DNA of 64,000 nt, taken from contig NZ_LFCT01000023.1 in assembly GCF_008692605.1 (NCBI RefSeq), positions 38,436 to 102,435 on the forward strand, read 5' to 3'. The translations under genes and the position numbers were made by a program. The DNA comes from Sphingobium estronivorans. GTDB lineage: Bacteria; Pseudomonadota; Alphaproteobacteria; Sphingomonadales; Sphingomonadaceae. The notes under the pieces were generated by a model. The model was not told the origin of the DNA. It saw nothing but the letters and a program-made list of their open reading frames with translations, and made no database searches. Positions 8,708 to 16,203 of this stretch are shown one piece after another. How positions within the stretch are numbered: the first letter of the stretch is position 1; every line of letters begins with the position of its first letter.

Positions 8708-9088
8708 ATGAGCATGTTCACGCATGTCATGGTCGGAACCAACGATATCGGTAAGGCCCGGCAATTTTATGATGCCGTGTTCGCCGCCCTCGGCGCCGGT
8801 CCTGGCGCGGAATTTCAGGGGCGGGCTTTCTACAGTCATGGCGGATTGGGCTTTGGCGTGGGTGCGCCACGGGACGGCGAGGCGGCATCTTCAGCCAATG
8901 GCGGAACGGTGGGGTTCGCCGCTCCTGATGTTGCGGCCGTGGATGCTTGGCATGCGGCCGGCCTGGCCAGTGGCGGAACCAGCGAAGGCGAGCCGGGCCA
9001 TCGGCCGGAAGCGCCGGGTAATATCTATGCAGCCTATTTGCGCGATCCCGACGGGAACAAGCTTTGCGCATCCTGTCAGATGGGCTGA
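8708..9088 (+). CDS. VOC (glyoxalase/bleomycin-resistance) family protein
   Basis: A 126-residue single-chain vicinal oxygen chelate protein. It starts FTHVMVGTNDIGKARQFYDAV, the standard first beta-alpha unit, and ends AAYLRDPDGNKLCASC, the usual second-half motif with the DPDGN turn. Members include glyoxalase I, extradiol dioxygenases and isomerases. At this size it is more likely a glyoxalase-like or binding protein than a ring-cleavage dioxygenase. The His and Glu metal ligands cannot be assigned with confidence: His7 is present, but a C-terminal Glu is lacking in DPDGNKLC. It lies 77 bases before the first Rieske oxygenase, possibly in the same transcript. Confidence 0.85.
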   Translation: MSMFTHVMVGTNDIGKARQFYDAVFAALGAGPGAEFQGRAFYSHGGLGFGVGAPRDGEAASSANGGTVGFAAPDVAAVDAWHAAGLASGGTSEGEPGHRPEAPGNIYAAYLRDPDGNKLCASCQMG

Positions 9089-9165
9089 TGCCGGTCCCTA
9101 GCTGACCCGGCGATCCTGGAAAATTCCCGGCCCCCGGCCGTCGCCCTTCGAAGGAAGTAAAAATC

Positions 9166-10503
9166 ATGCCCTCCCTTTCCTCGACCGTCCGGGACCTGAT
9201 CGACGACCGGCCCGCTGAAGGCATTTTCCGGGTGCACAGCCGGCTTTTCACCGATCCGGCTCTGTTCGACCTGGAGATGAAGCTGATTTTCGCACGGACC
9301 TGGAACTTCCTGGGGTTCGAGGCAGACCTTTCGAAAGCGCATGATTTCGTGACTACCAGCATCGGCCGCACGCCCGTGCTGGTCACCCGCAGCAAGGATG
9401 GAGAGGTTGGGGCATTTCTCAACAGATGCCCGCATCGGGGAGCGACCGTATGTCAGCAGGAAATGGGCAGCGCGCGTGCCTTTGTCTGCCCCTATCACGC
9501 CTGGACATTCGATAGCGCTGGTCAGTTGATCGGCATGAAGGAAAAATCTGCGGGAGCCTATCCCTCGAACTTCGACGCCATGGCGCATGGATTGACGCCG
9601 CTTGCCAGGGTGGGGATCTATCGAGGGCTGATCTTCGGCAGCCTGAGCGAGGACGTCGCTTCGCTCGAGGACCATCTTGGGCCGATGAAATTCTTCATCG
9701 ATCTTGCTATGGATCAGGGTTCCCACGGCATGGAGCCCATCCCCGGGCGTTCCGTCTACAGTTTCAGGGGGAACTGGAAGCTCCAGCTCGACAATGGGCT
9801 GGATGGCTATCACCTGACGACGGCTCATGCGAGCTTTCTGGAGGTGATGATGCGCCGCCGGACGGGTCAGGGCAATACATCCGCAAACTCGCTTGATTTC
9901 GCGAAGAACATGGATGCTCGCCAGAGCGCTTTCGCCTTTCCAAACGGCCATTGCGCGCTCGTGAACGAATTGCCCGAGGATGCGCGCCGACCTTTCATCG
10001 ACATGGAGGAAGTCCGCTCCAGGATTCCGGAAGAAAGGGCGAGGTGGGTTGACTTGAATTACAACACGCTGATCTTTCCCAATCTTCAGCTCATTCAAAA
10101 TACCGCGCTCGCGCTGCGGATCATTCGTCCGCTGTCGCCGGATCTTACCGAGATGCATTATTTCTGCCTAGGCGCCATTGGGGAGGATGACGATCGGCGC
10201 GCCATGCGGCTGCGGGCCTTCGAGGATTTCTACAATGCTGCCGGACTGGCCACACCGGATGACAGCGCCGTCTATGAAATGTGTCAACGCGGCTTGGCCG
10301 GCGGCGATGGGCAATGGCTGCAGGGTTATATGCGCGGCGTCAAAAGCCTTGAACCGGGCGACAGCGAACGAGCGCGGGCCTTCGGCGTACGGGCTGACCA
10401 GTCGGCGACCGGTTCGATCAGGAGCGGTTTTGAAACGCAGCTGCACGCCGCCTACCGGCAATGGGCGGCGATGATGGGCGACGCGCGCATGGAGGCGGCG
10501 TGA
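9166..10503 (+). CDS. Rieske non-heme iron ring-hydroxylating oxygenase, alpha subunit (first pair)
   Basis: The 445-residue protein has the Rieske [2Fe-2S] ligands Cys88, His90, Cys108 and His111 with the standard 17-residue gap, and the mononuclear iron motif Asp213-x2-His216-x4-His221 in DNGLDGYHLTTAH. This is the catalytic subunit that inserts oxygen into an aromatic ring, in the benzoate/toluate/anthranilate-type alpha-beta class judged by length and layout. The beta subunit gene overlaps its stop by one base. No ferredoxin or ferredoxin reductase gene is in the window, so electrons must come from a partner encoded elsewhere. The next gene is an aromatic-acid type transporter, which hints that the substrate is an aromatic carboxylate. 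Confidence 0.93.
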   Translation: MPSLSSTVRDLIDDRPAEGIFRVHSRLFTDPALFDLEMKLIFARTWNFLGFEADLSKAHDFVTTSIGRTPVLVTRSKDGEVGAFLNRCPHRGATVCQQEMGSARAFVCPYHAWTFDSAGQLIGMKEKSAGAYPSNFDAMAHGLTPLARVGIYRGLIFGSLSEDVASLEDHLGPMKFFIDLAMDQGSHGMEPIPGRSVYSFRGNWKLQLDNGLDGYHLTTAHASFLEVMMRRRTGQGNTSANSLDFAKNMDARQSAFAFPNGHCALVNELPEDARRPFIDMEEVRSRIPEERARWVDLNYNTLIFPNLQLIQNTALALRIIRPLSPDLTEMHYFCLGAIGEDDDRRAMRLRAFEDFYNAAGLATPDDSAVYEMCQRGLAGGDGQWLQGYMRGVKSLEPGDSERARAFGVRADQSATGSIRSGFETQLHAAYRQWAAMMGDARMEAA

Positions 10504-11009
10504 TGGAACGGGTGCAAGCGACTGCGATCGTCCGCGACATATTGGAGCAGGAGGCGATCTTCCTGGAGGAAAAGCGCTGGGACGACTGGCTCAGCCTCTA
10601 CACGCCCGATTGTCTATATTGGGTGCCCGCATGGCGACGGGACGGTACGCTATGTTCCGACCCCCGCAGAGAGCTTTCGCTCATCTATTATGCAAGCCGC
10701 GGCGGATTGGAGGATCGAGTGATCCGGATCAGGTCAGGGCAGTCGCCAGCGGGAGAGCAACTGGCGCGTACAACCCATCTGGTGAGCAATGTTCGTTTGG
10801 AGGATGCGGAACAAAGCGGCGGGATGTTGAAGGCTCGAGCATCCTTCGCCACGCATTTTTATGCTCCCAAGGATAGGAAACCAAGCATTTGCTTCGGGAA
10901 CCTCCGCGTCAAGATCGTCCAGGCGGACGCGCAATGGCGGATCAAGGAGAAGATCGTGCAGCTCCAGAATGATTATATCGAAACCTTCTTGGATGTTTAT
11001 TGCCTTTGA
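10503..11009 (+). CDS. Aromatic-ring-hydroxylating dioxygenase beta subunit (first pair)
   Basis: The 168-residue protein belongs to the small-subunit (cystatin-like, NTF2-fold) family: EAIFLEEKRWDDWLSLYTPD followed by CLYWVPAWR is the usual N-terminal signature, and a RTTHLVSNVRLE strand and a C-terminal IKEKIVQLQNDYIETFLDVY follow. It packs with the alpha subunit as an alpha3-beta3 complex and is mainly structural. ATG 10503 shares its A with the alpha-subunit stop (TGATG), the classic coupled arrangement. An earlier in-frame start at 10461 lies inside the alpha gene and is less likely. A palindromic intergenic repeat begins 34 bases after the stop. Confidence 0.93.
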   Translation: MERVQATAIVRDILEQEAIFLEEKRWDDWLSLYTPDCLYWVPAWRRDGTLCSDPRRELSLIYYASRGGLEDRVIRIRSGQSPAGEQLARTTHLVSNVRLEDAEQSGGMLKARASFATHFYAPKDRKPSICFGNLRVKIVQADAQWRIKEKIVQLQNDYIETFLDVYCL

Positions 11010-11042
11010 TCTTCCCAAATCGGGGAGTTTCGGATCATTGCG

Positions 11043-11150
11043 TCTAGAGTATTTTCGAAGCAGGGGGCACCACCTGCTGGCCAAGAAAATGCGAAAAATA
11101 AAAGACAAATGGAGCGTGATCCGATCCAGTCTGATCGGATTACACCATAG
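11043..11150 (+). repeat. Alphaproteobacterial-type intergenic palindromic repeat, copy 1
   Basis: Two hairpins joined by an A-rich linker. The first has arms ATTTTC (11051-11056)/GAAAAT (11085-11090) and inner GCAG (11060-11063)/CTGC (11074-11077). The second has ATCCGAT/ATCGGAT (about 11119-11140) inside GTG/CAC. The linker is GCGAAAAATAAAAGACAAAT. The order of parts matches the copy at 13453-13560 read on the other strand, and resembles extragenic repeats known in many alphaproteobacteria. Confidence 0.6.
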
Positions 11151-11205
11151 TCGCGAGGACGTGGTGTTTGTCATTTGGAAATGAACGGAAAGCAGCCTGA
11201 TCGAC

Positions 11206-12519
11206 ATGACGAACGCCAGCGATCCTCGCACAATCATAGACCATTCCCCCATGAGCTGGCTCCAGGTCCGGGGGATTGCGGTCATATTCAGCCTGAACGC
11301 TCTCGACGGTTTCGACCTCCTGTCGATAACCTTCGCCGCGCCGAATATCGCGAGGCTATGGTCGCTGGATGCCCACGCCGTGGGATTGCTCATTTCCGCC
11401 GGGCTGGCGGGCATGGCCATCGGATCGCTGCTGTTCGCGCCAATGGCCGATCGAGTGGGCCGGCGGCCGGTTGCGCTTGTGTTCCTCTCCTTCATCGCGA
11501 TCGGCATGTTGTTGGCGTCGGCCGCCAGTTCCTGGACTGCGCTGCTCGCTCTCCGACTGTTCACCGGGCTGGGCATCGGCGCCATCATTCCAAGCATCAC
11601 CTCACTGACAGCGGAATATTCCAATGCCAGGCGGCGACATTTGGCGGTCACGTTCATCGCGATCGGATTCCCGATCGGCGCTCTTGTCGGGGGTGCGGTC
11701 GCGGCTTGGCTCTTGATCCACTATGAATGGCGAAGCATTTTCCTGTTCGGTGGCGTGATGACCGCCTTGTCCGTGCCGGTTGTCTGGCGTTCCATGCCGG
11801 AATCCATCGGCTTCCTCCTGACGCGGCGGCCGCCCGGCGCACTGGAGAGAGTCAACAGGGCGCTGGCGATGATGGGACATGCCCCTGTCCCCGTCCTGCC
11901 GGAGGCAGTTGCGCAGCGCGCCGTTTGGTTCGATGTCGTCAAGAGCAATCTGCTTGCGCGCACGCTGGTTCTCCTGGCGACTTATTTTCTACACTCGGCG
12001 ACCTATTATTACGCGATAACATGGATCCCGTCCGTGGTCGCCGAATTGGGCTATTCAGCATCGCAAGCGACCCAAGTTTCAGTCTGGGCGAACATGGGTG
12101 GCGCTATCGGCGGGATGGTCGTGGGCCTGCTGGCTTCCCATTTTCCCATTCGGACGGTGATGGCGGTCATGCTCGCCTGTTCCGCCGTGCTGGTCGCCGT
12201 CTTTGGCGGAGCGCCTGGGGAACTCACCTTGCTGAAGCTGGCGGCGGCTGTCATGGGCCTGTTCTTGACGGGCTCCGTGATCGGCTTCTACGCGCTCATG
12301 ACGGCGAGCTTTCCCACCGCCGTGCGGGCGTCTGGAATCGGATTGGTGATCGGCATCGGCCGGTTCGGCAGCGTGCTAGGACCAGCGGCGGCGGGCGTGC
12401 TTTTCTCCGTGGGTCTGGATCGCTGGCAGACCGCGCTGATCATGGCGACAGGATCGCTTGCGGCTGCGGCGATCCTGGCGGCGCGACCGCTCGGCCGCGC
12501 AAATGATTACGGGCATTGA
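11206..12519 (+). CDS. MFS transporter, aromatic acid:H+ symporter (AAHS) type
   Basis: A 437-residue protein with about twelve hydrophobic segments. NALDGFDLLSITFAAPNI in the first helix carries the DGxD motif typical of AAHS transporters such as PcaK, and ADRVGRRP between helices 2 and 3 is the general MFS loop motif. The long central loop includes RVNRALAMMGHAPVP. It should import an aromatic or related acid across the inner membrane with protons. It lies between the first Rieske oxygenase pair and a TetR regulator, so it probably supplies that oxygenase. The ribosome site before ATG 11206 is weak. A decayed relative is found at 18443. Confidence 0.9.
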   Translation: MTNASDPRTIIDHSPMSWLQVRGIAVIFSLNALDGFDLLSITFAAPNIARLWSLDAHAVGLLISAGLAGMAIGSLLFAPMADRVGRRPVALVFLSFIAIGMLLASAASSWTALLALRLFTGLGIGAIIPSITSLTAEYSNARRRHLAVTFIAIGFPIGALVGGAVAAWLLIHYEWRSIFLFGGVMTALSVPVVWRSMPESIGFLLTRRPPGALERVNRALAMMGHAPVPVLPEAVAQRAVWFDVVKSNLLARTLVLLATYFLHSATYYYAITWIPSVVAELGYSASQATQVSVWANMGGAIGGMVVGLLASHFPIRTVMAVMLACSAVLVAVFGGAPGELTLLKLAAAVMGLFLTGSVIGFYALMTASFPTAVRASGIGLVIGIGRFGSVLGPAAAGVLFSVGLDRWQTALIMATGSLAAAAILAARPLGRANDYGH

Positions 12520-12598
12520 TCTTGGGGAAAGTAAGTGTCGATGGTATCCGGCTCGATGAGGGCTGGATTTTTGGGTCGCTTAGGCCCAAAGATCGCCC

Positions 12599-13321
12599 AT
12601 GTCTAAAAACGAGCTTGAACTAAGCGGACACGCAAAGGCTGGAGAAGATCGGCGGGCGCGTACGCGATCATCTATTCTTCGCGCTTCCTTCGAATTACTC
12701 GGCAGGCCCGAGGGGAGATCGAGCCGAATAGACGAAATTTGTCAGGCGGCCGGGGTATCCCGTGCTACCTTTTACAACCATTTCACAAGCGTTGATGAAC
12801 TTTTCCGATTGACTGCTTTCGCGATCAGTCACGACTTCAACGACGCCGTCAGGGCCGTCCTGATCCGGCTGCCCAGCGGCGCGATCGGCTTGGCTTTCGC
12901 CCTGCGCTATTATCTGCACCGCACCCGGGAGGATCCCGCTTGGGGCTGGGCGATGGTAAATTTGAGCGCCGGAGGTCCAATCTTCGGCGAGGAGACGGCC
13001 CGTTACGCTATGTCGGGCGTAGAGGTGGGAATTATCAATGAGCATTTTTCCGCGCCCAACGCGTCGGTCGGCTTCGATCTCGTGATGGGCACGTCGCTGG
13101 CTGCCATGATCACCCTGCTCAACAGTGAAAGGCAAAGCGATTATCCTGAACAAATCGTCGCCCAAATATATAGAGGCTTGCGGGTCAGTGACACGCTGAT
13201 CGAAAAATGTATCAGGCCGTCGCTCCCAGACCCATTCGTGTTTCTCAAGGAGCATGGCCTAGAACTGGGCCATGATCTTACGGAAACAGAGCCGTTCATT
13301 GCTTATCCCCACAGAAAGTAA
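12599..13321 (+). CDS. TetR-family regulator
   Basis: A 240-residue regulator. The N-terminal DNA-binding domain is clear: RRARTRSSILRASFELLG, then IDEICQAAGVSRATFYNHFTS, the TetR helix-turn-helix with its usual FYNHF-type ending. The C-terminal ligand domain is not assignable to a subfamily. It stands between the transporter and the second Rieske pair, so both sides are candidate targets. Only 79 bases separate it from the transporter. No strong Shine-Dalgarno sequence is seen at ATG 12599, but the helix-turn-helix position fits this start. Confidence 0.92.
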   Translation: MSKNELELSGHAKAGEDRRARTRSSILRASFELLGRPEGRSSRIDEICQAAGVSRATFYNHFTSVDELFRLTAFAISHDFNDAVRAVLIRLPSGAIGLAFALRYYLHRTREDPAWGWAMVNLSAGGPIFGEETARYAMSGVEVGIINEHFSAPNASVGFDLVMGTSLAAMITLLNSERQSDYPEQIVAQIYRGLRVSDTLIEKCIRPSLPDPFVFLKEHGLELGHDLTETEPFIAYPHRK

Positions 13322-13452
13322 GAGATAGCTGCGGAGATGAGCGGTCCGACCTGGCTGATCTCATCAGGGTGTCTATCATTCGCGCATTGTGCGGGAGAAA
13401 GCAGGGCATTTTGGGAAAGCGGACCCAATCCTAACATCGCCCGCACCTTGAG

Positions 13453-13560
13453 ATTAGAGCAGATTCCCACCCGATTGTATCGGACCGGTTGCTCTAGCTC
13501 CTTGTTTTGCCGTGTTTTCCAAGCAGATGATTCCATTTGCTTGGAAAACGCTTTAATCGA
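13453..13560 (-). repeat. Alphaproteobacterial-type intergenic palindromic repeat, copy 2
   Basis: Same two-hairpin architecture as 11043-11150, but inverted. Perfect 12-bp arms GTTTTCCAAGCA (13514-13525)/TGCTTGGAAAAC (13538-13549), a T-rich linker on this strand, and a second hairpin TAGAGCA (13455-13461)/TGCTCTA (13490-13496) enclosing CCGAT/ATCGG. Confidence 0.6.
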
Positions 13561-14062
13561 TCAGAGATCGGTTGACAGCGATATGTTGGGCGGATGAATC
13601 CTGTCCTTCTTGGCAATCGCGGTGCTGCCTTGGCGGGTGAACAAATTGCCGATGGCAAAGAAGCTTGTCACTTCCCGAGACGTTAGGTCAGCCCGAAAAT
13701 GGACCAGAACCCCGACCCGGAGAGGAGATGATTCCTCAAGTTGGCAAGTCTGAATCATATTTCAATGGCCATGAAAAAATTTCATAGCAAATTAATTTGA
13801 CTAAATGTCCATCAGACGCCATCTTAACAAGACTAAAAATATAAATGGAGGTGGACTGCAAAAGGCCTGCAAGTTGGCTTGATTTGGAGTGAAGCTTTGC
13901 TTCCCGCGTGAGTGCATGTGATAATATGTCCTCGATGCGGTCTTGAATCGGGCTTAACAGTTCCCCCTCGCGCCGTCAGGCTAACGCTGCCAGGCGCCAC
14001 TAGCGTCAGGCTCTCTGCTGGGCGGTCCGGGTAGGTCCAACTATTCGGCACCGCGGGCAACT

Positions 14063-14111
14063 ATCGCATTTTTTTAGGATGGTGCGATCTGTGTCGCGCC
14101 TTCGGGACACA
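14063..14111. promoter_or_regulatory. Inverted repeats upstream of second Rieske operon
   Basis: ATCGCA (14063-14068)/TGCGAT (14083-14088), then TGTGTC (14090-14095)/GACACA (14106-14111). Both lie in the 75 bases before the alpha-subunit start. They could be operator halves or leader hairpins. Short arms make this weak. Confidence 0.3.
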
Positions 14112-14137
14112 TCAGTTGGCCCAATGGAGAGATGATC

Positions 14138-15376
14138 ATGGCTTCAGCCGCAACGGAACGCGCTTCAACCACCTTTCGCTCAAGCATAGATCACGAGAAC
14201 GGCCTCGTAGACCGCGCCATTTTTTCAGATCAAGCGATCTACAAAGCCGAATTAGAGCAGATTTTTTCCAGGGCATGGCTTTTCATGTGCCATGAGAGCC
14301 AAATACCGAACGCTGGCGATTTCTTCCAAACCTATATGGGGGAAGAAAAGGTCATCGTTGTGCGATCTCGCGACAGAAGCGTCGAGGTTATGCTCAACGC
14401 ATGCAGGCACAGGGGTGCCACAGTTTGCCGAGCACACAGCGGCAATACGCCTAACTTCATCTGCGCCTACCATGGATGGACTTATGACTTGAGCGGCAAC
14501 CTCATCGGGGTGCCCGGGATGAATGAACTCTATGAGCGCAAGCTTGATCGGTCCGAATGGGGATTGAAGAAGGCTGCGAAAGTTTCATCTTATCGCGGCT
14601 TCATCTTCGCGACTCTGGACGAAAGTGCTCCCTCGCTTGAGGTGTTCCTCGGCAATGCGGGGCGTTACATGATCGACAATCTGGCCAATTACGGAGAGAT
14701 CGAGGTGATTCCCGGAATTATCAGGCATCGTCTTCGCGCGAATTGGAAATTGGCAATGGAAAATGATCAGGACTATTATCACGTCGGGATCACACATGCC
14801 TCCGCACTCGACGCTTGGGGCGTGGCGCGGACAACGGTCAACAAGAATTACTGGGACGACAATGTCGGCGATCTCGTCCTGGGTGAATTTGGGCATGTCC
14901 AGGATACCATTCCCGGTCATTTTCACGCGAATATCTTCCCGCACATGTGCATCTTCACCGATCTTCTCCAGGCGGTTGTCGTGCGTCATCCCAAAGGTCC
15001 GGCAGAAGTCGAGCAATGGTATTTCTCCTTCGTAGACAAAAATGCATCTGAAGTACAGAAGCGGGAAGTCATCCGGCGGAACATCAGCAGGCTTGGTCCG
15101 ACGGGAATGATTGAACAGGACGACGGAGAAAACTGGGAATTTTGCACGGAAGGCGCGGCATCTTCCGCCATGCGCGATGTTCCATTTAATTACCAGATGG
15201 GGATCGGCAAAGGGGAAATGGATGATGGTTCTGCCGTGGGCTTTCCGCTTTTGCGCGGCGGGCCGCGCACCACTGAGGAATATGCTCGCTGGCAGCTCCG
15301 TTGCTGGGCGGAGTGGATGGATGCGGAATCCTGGCCGGCTTTGCTGGAGAAGCATAGCAATCCGGCGGTGATCTGA
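14138..15376 (+). CDS. Rieske non-heme iron ring-hydroxylating oxygenase, alpha subunit (second pair)
   Basis: A 412-residue oxygenase. Rieske ligands are Cys89, His91, Cys109 and His112, and the iron site is Asp212-x2-His215-x4-His220 in NDQDYYHVGITH. It is shorter than the first alpha subunit and clearly not a recent duplicate. Its codon use is more AT-rich than the neighbours (for example many ATT, TTT and GAA codons), which points to separate acquisition together with the beta subunit. I chose ATG 14138, 7 bases after GGAGA; ATG 14132 would be too close to that site. The substrate is unknown, probably an aromatic acid, and no redox partner gene is nearby. Confidence 0.93.
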   Translation: MASAATERASTTFRSSIDHENGLVDRAIFSDQAIYKAELEQIFSRAWLFMCHESQIPNAGDFFQTYMGEEKVIVVRSRDRSVEVMLNACRHRGATVCRAHSGNTPNFICAYHGWTYDLSGNLIGVPGMNELYERKLDRSEWGLKKAAKVSSYRGFIFATLDESAPSLEVFLGNAGRYMIDNLANYGEIEVIPGIIRHRLRANWKLAMENDQDYYHVGITHASALDAWGVARTTVNKNYWDDNVGDLVLGEFGHVQDTIPGHFHANIFPHMCIFTDLLQAVVVRHPKGPAEVEQWYFSFVDKNASEVQKREVIRRNISRLGPTGMIEQDDGENWEFCTEGAASSAMRDVPFNYQMGIGKGEMDDGSAVGFPLLRGGPRTTEEYARWQLRCWAEWMDAESWPALLEKHSNPAVI

Positions 15377-15414
15377 AATTCACTCGAATACTTTTGACAA
15401 ATCGAGGCTGATCG

Positions 15415-15924
15415 ATGTTCCTGAATGCAGAGCTATGTCATGAAGTAGAGCAATTTTTATACATGGAAGCGGCGTTGTTGGACGAGCATCGCTATACTGA
15501 GTGGTTTGAACTGTTTACTGAGGACTGCCATTACTGGATGCCCGTTAGACAAACGAGGCTTGCAAGGCAGGAGGACGCGGAGTTTTCCCAGCAAGGGGAA
15601 ATCGCTTTCTTTGACGAAGGCCGCGCGGAACTCGAGAAGAGGGTAAGGAAGCTGGAGAGCCCCTATGCATGGGGCCAGAGTCCGGCGCCCCGCACAAGGC
15701 ACATGTGCACGAATGTCAGGATTGCCGAGGTACATGACGACGAGATAACGGTCAATTGCAACTTCCTTTTCTATCGCTGCTCGCTTGAAGTCGAGGAGGA
15801 TTATTTTGTCGGTCGCAGGGAGGATGTTCTGCGCAAGGTTGATCAAGGGTTCAGAATTGCGCGAAGGACGATCCTTTTGGACCAGACCGTCATAACTGCG
15901 AAGAACATGAATCATTTCTTCTAA
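15415..15924 (+). CDS. Aromatic-ring-hydroxylating dioxygenase beta subunit (second pair)
   Basis: A 169-residue small subunit. It begins with EVEQFLYMEAALLDEHRYTE followed by WFELFTEDCHYWMPVR, the standard beta-subunit opening, contains TRHMCTNVRIAEV and ends with a family-typical RTILLDQTVITAKNMNHFF. It would assemble with the alpha subunit encoded 38 bases upstream. The same AT-leaning composition is seen here as in its alpha partner. A weak hairpin CCCGGC/GCCGGG follows the stop. Confidence 0.93.
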   Translation: MFLNAELCHEVEQFLYMEAALLDEHRYTEWFELFTEDCHYWMPVRQTRLARQEDAEFSQQGEIAFFDEGRAELEKRVRKLESPYAWGQSPAPRTRHMCTNVRIAEVHDDEITVNCNFLFYRCSLEVEEDYFVGRREDVLRKVDQGFRIARRTILLDQTVITAKNMNHFF

Positions 15925-15935
15925 GTATTATCTCG

Positions 15936-15956
15936 CCCGGCGATGTAGATGCCGGG
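15936..15956 (+). terminator. Weak hairpin after second Rieske pair
   Basis: CCCGGC (15936-15941) and GCCGGG (15951-15956) form a 6-bp GC stem with a 9-base loop, 12 bases after the beta-subunit stop. There is no clear T run, so termination is uncertain. Confidence 0.35.
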
Positions 15957-16203
15957 TTGATGGGAGCGGGCCAGATCGCGTCTTGCCTGACATGCGAACA
16001 GAGGTCGCTTTTCTTGGATATAGGTGACCTGCGGAAGACATGATTAGAAACGATGTATTGATCGTCCCGGAAGGAGGCCTTGACCGTAAATTCCGGATCC
16101 ACGTTCGGCATTCGAATTGGGAAAGGCGGATGGACAGCCGTCAGAAAGCAATGCCGCGATCGATACATGAATGGCCAAATTAAAATTCAATAAGTGGGGA
16201 GTG

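Larger units (their letters stand above)
13322..14137. other. Long AT-richer intergenic region before second Rieske pair
   Basis: About 815 bases with no convincing gene. It contains the palindromic repeat at 13453-13560, an AT-rich stretch near 13755-13850 with ATGAAA-AAA-TTTCAT (about 13769-13783) and the inverted pairs at 14063-14111. Promoter and operator of the second Rieske operon should lie in its right half. Confidence 0.6.

Noticed and set aside
13561..13758. 65-codon minus-strand frame considered as a transposase or small gene remnant
   Set aside because: No recognisable transposase motif, no terminal repeats and no ribosome site.
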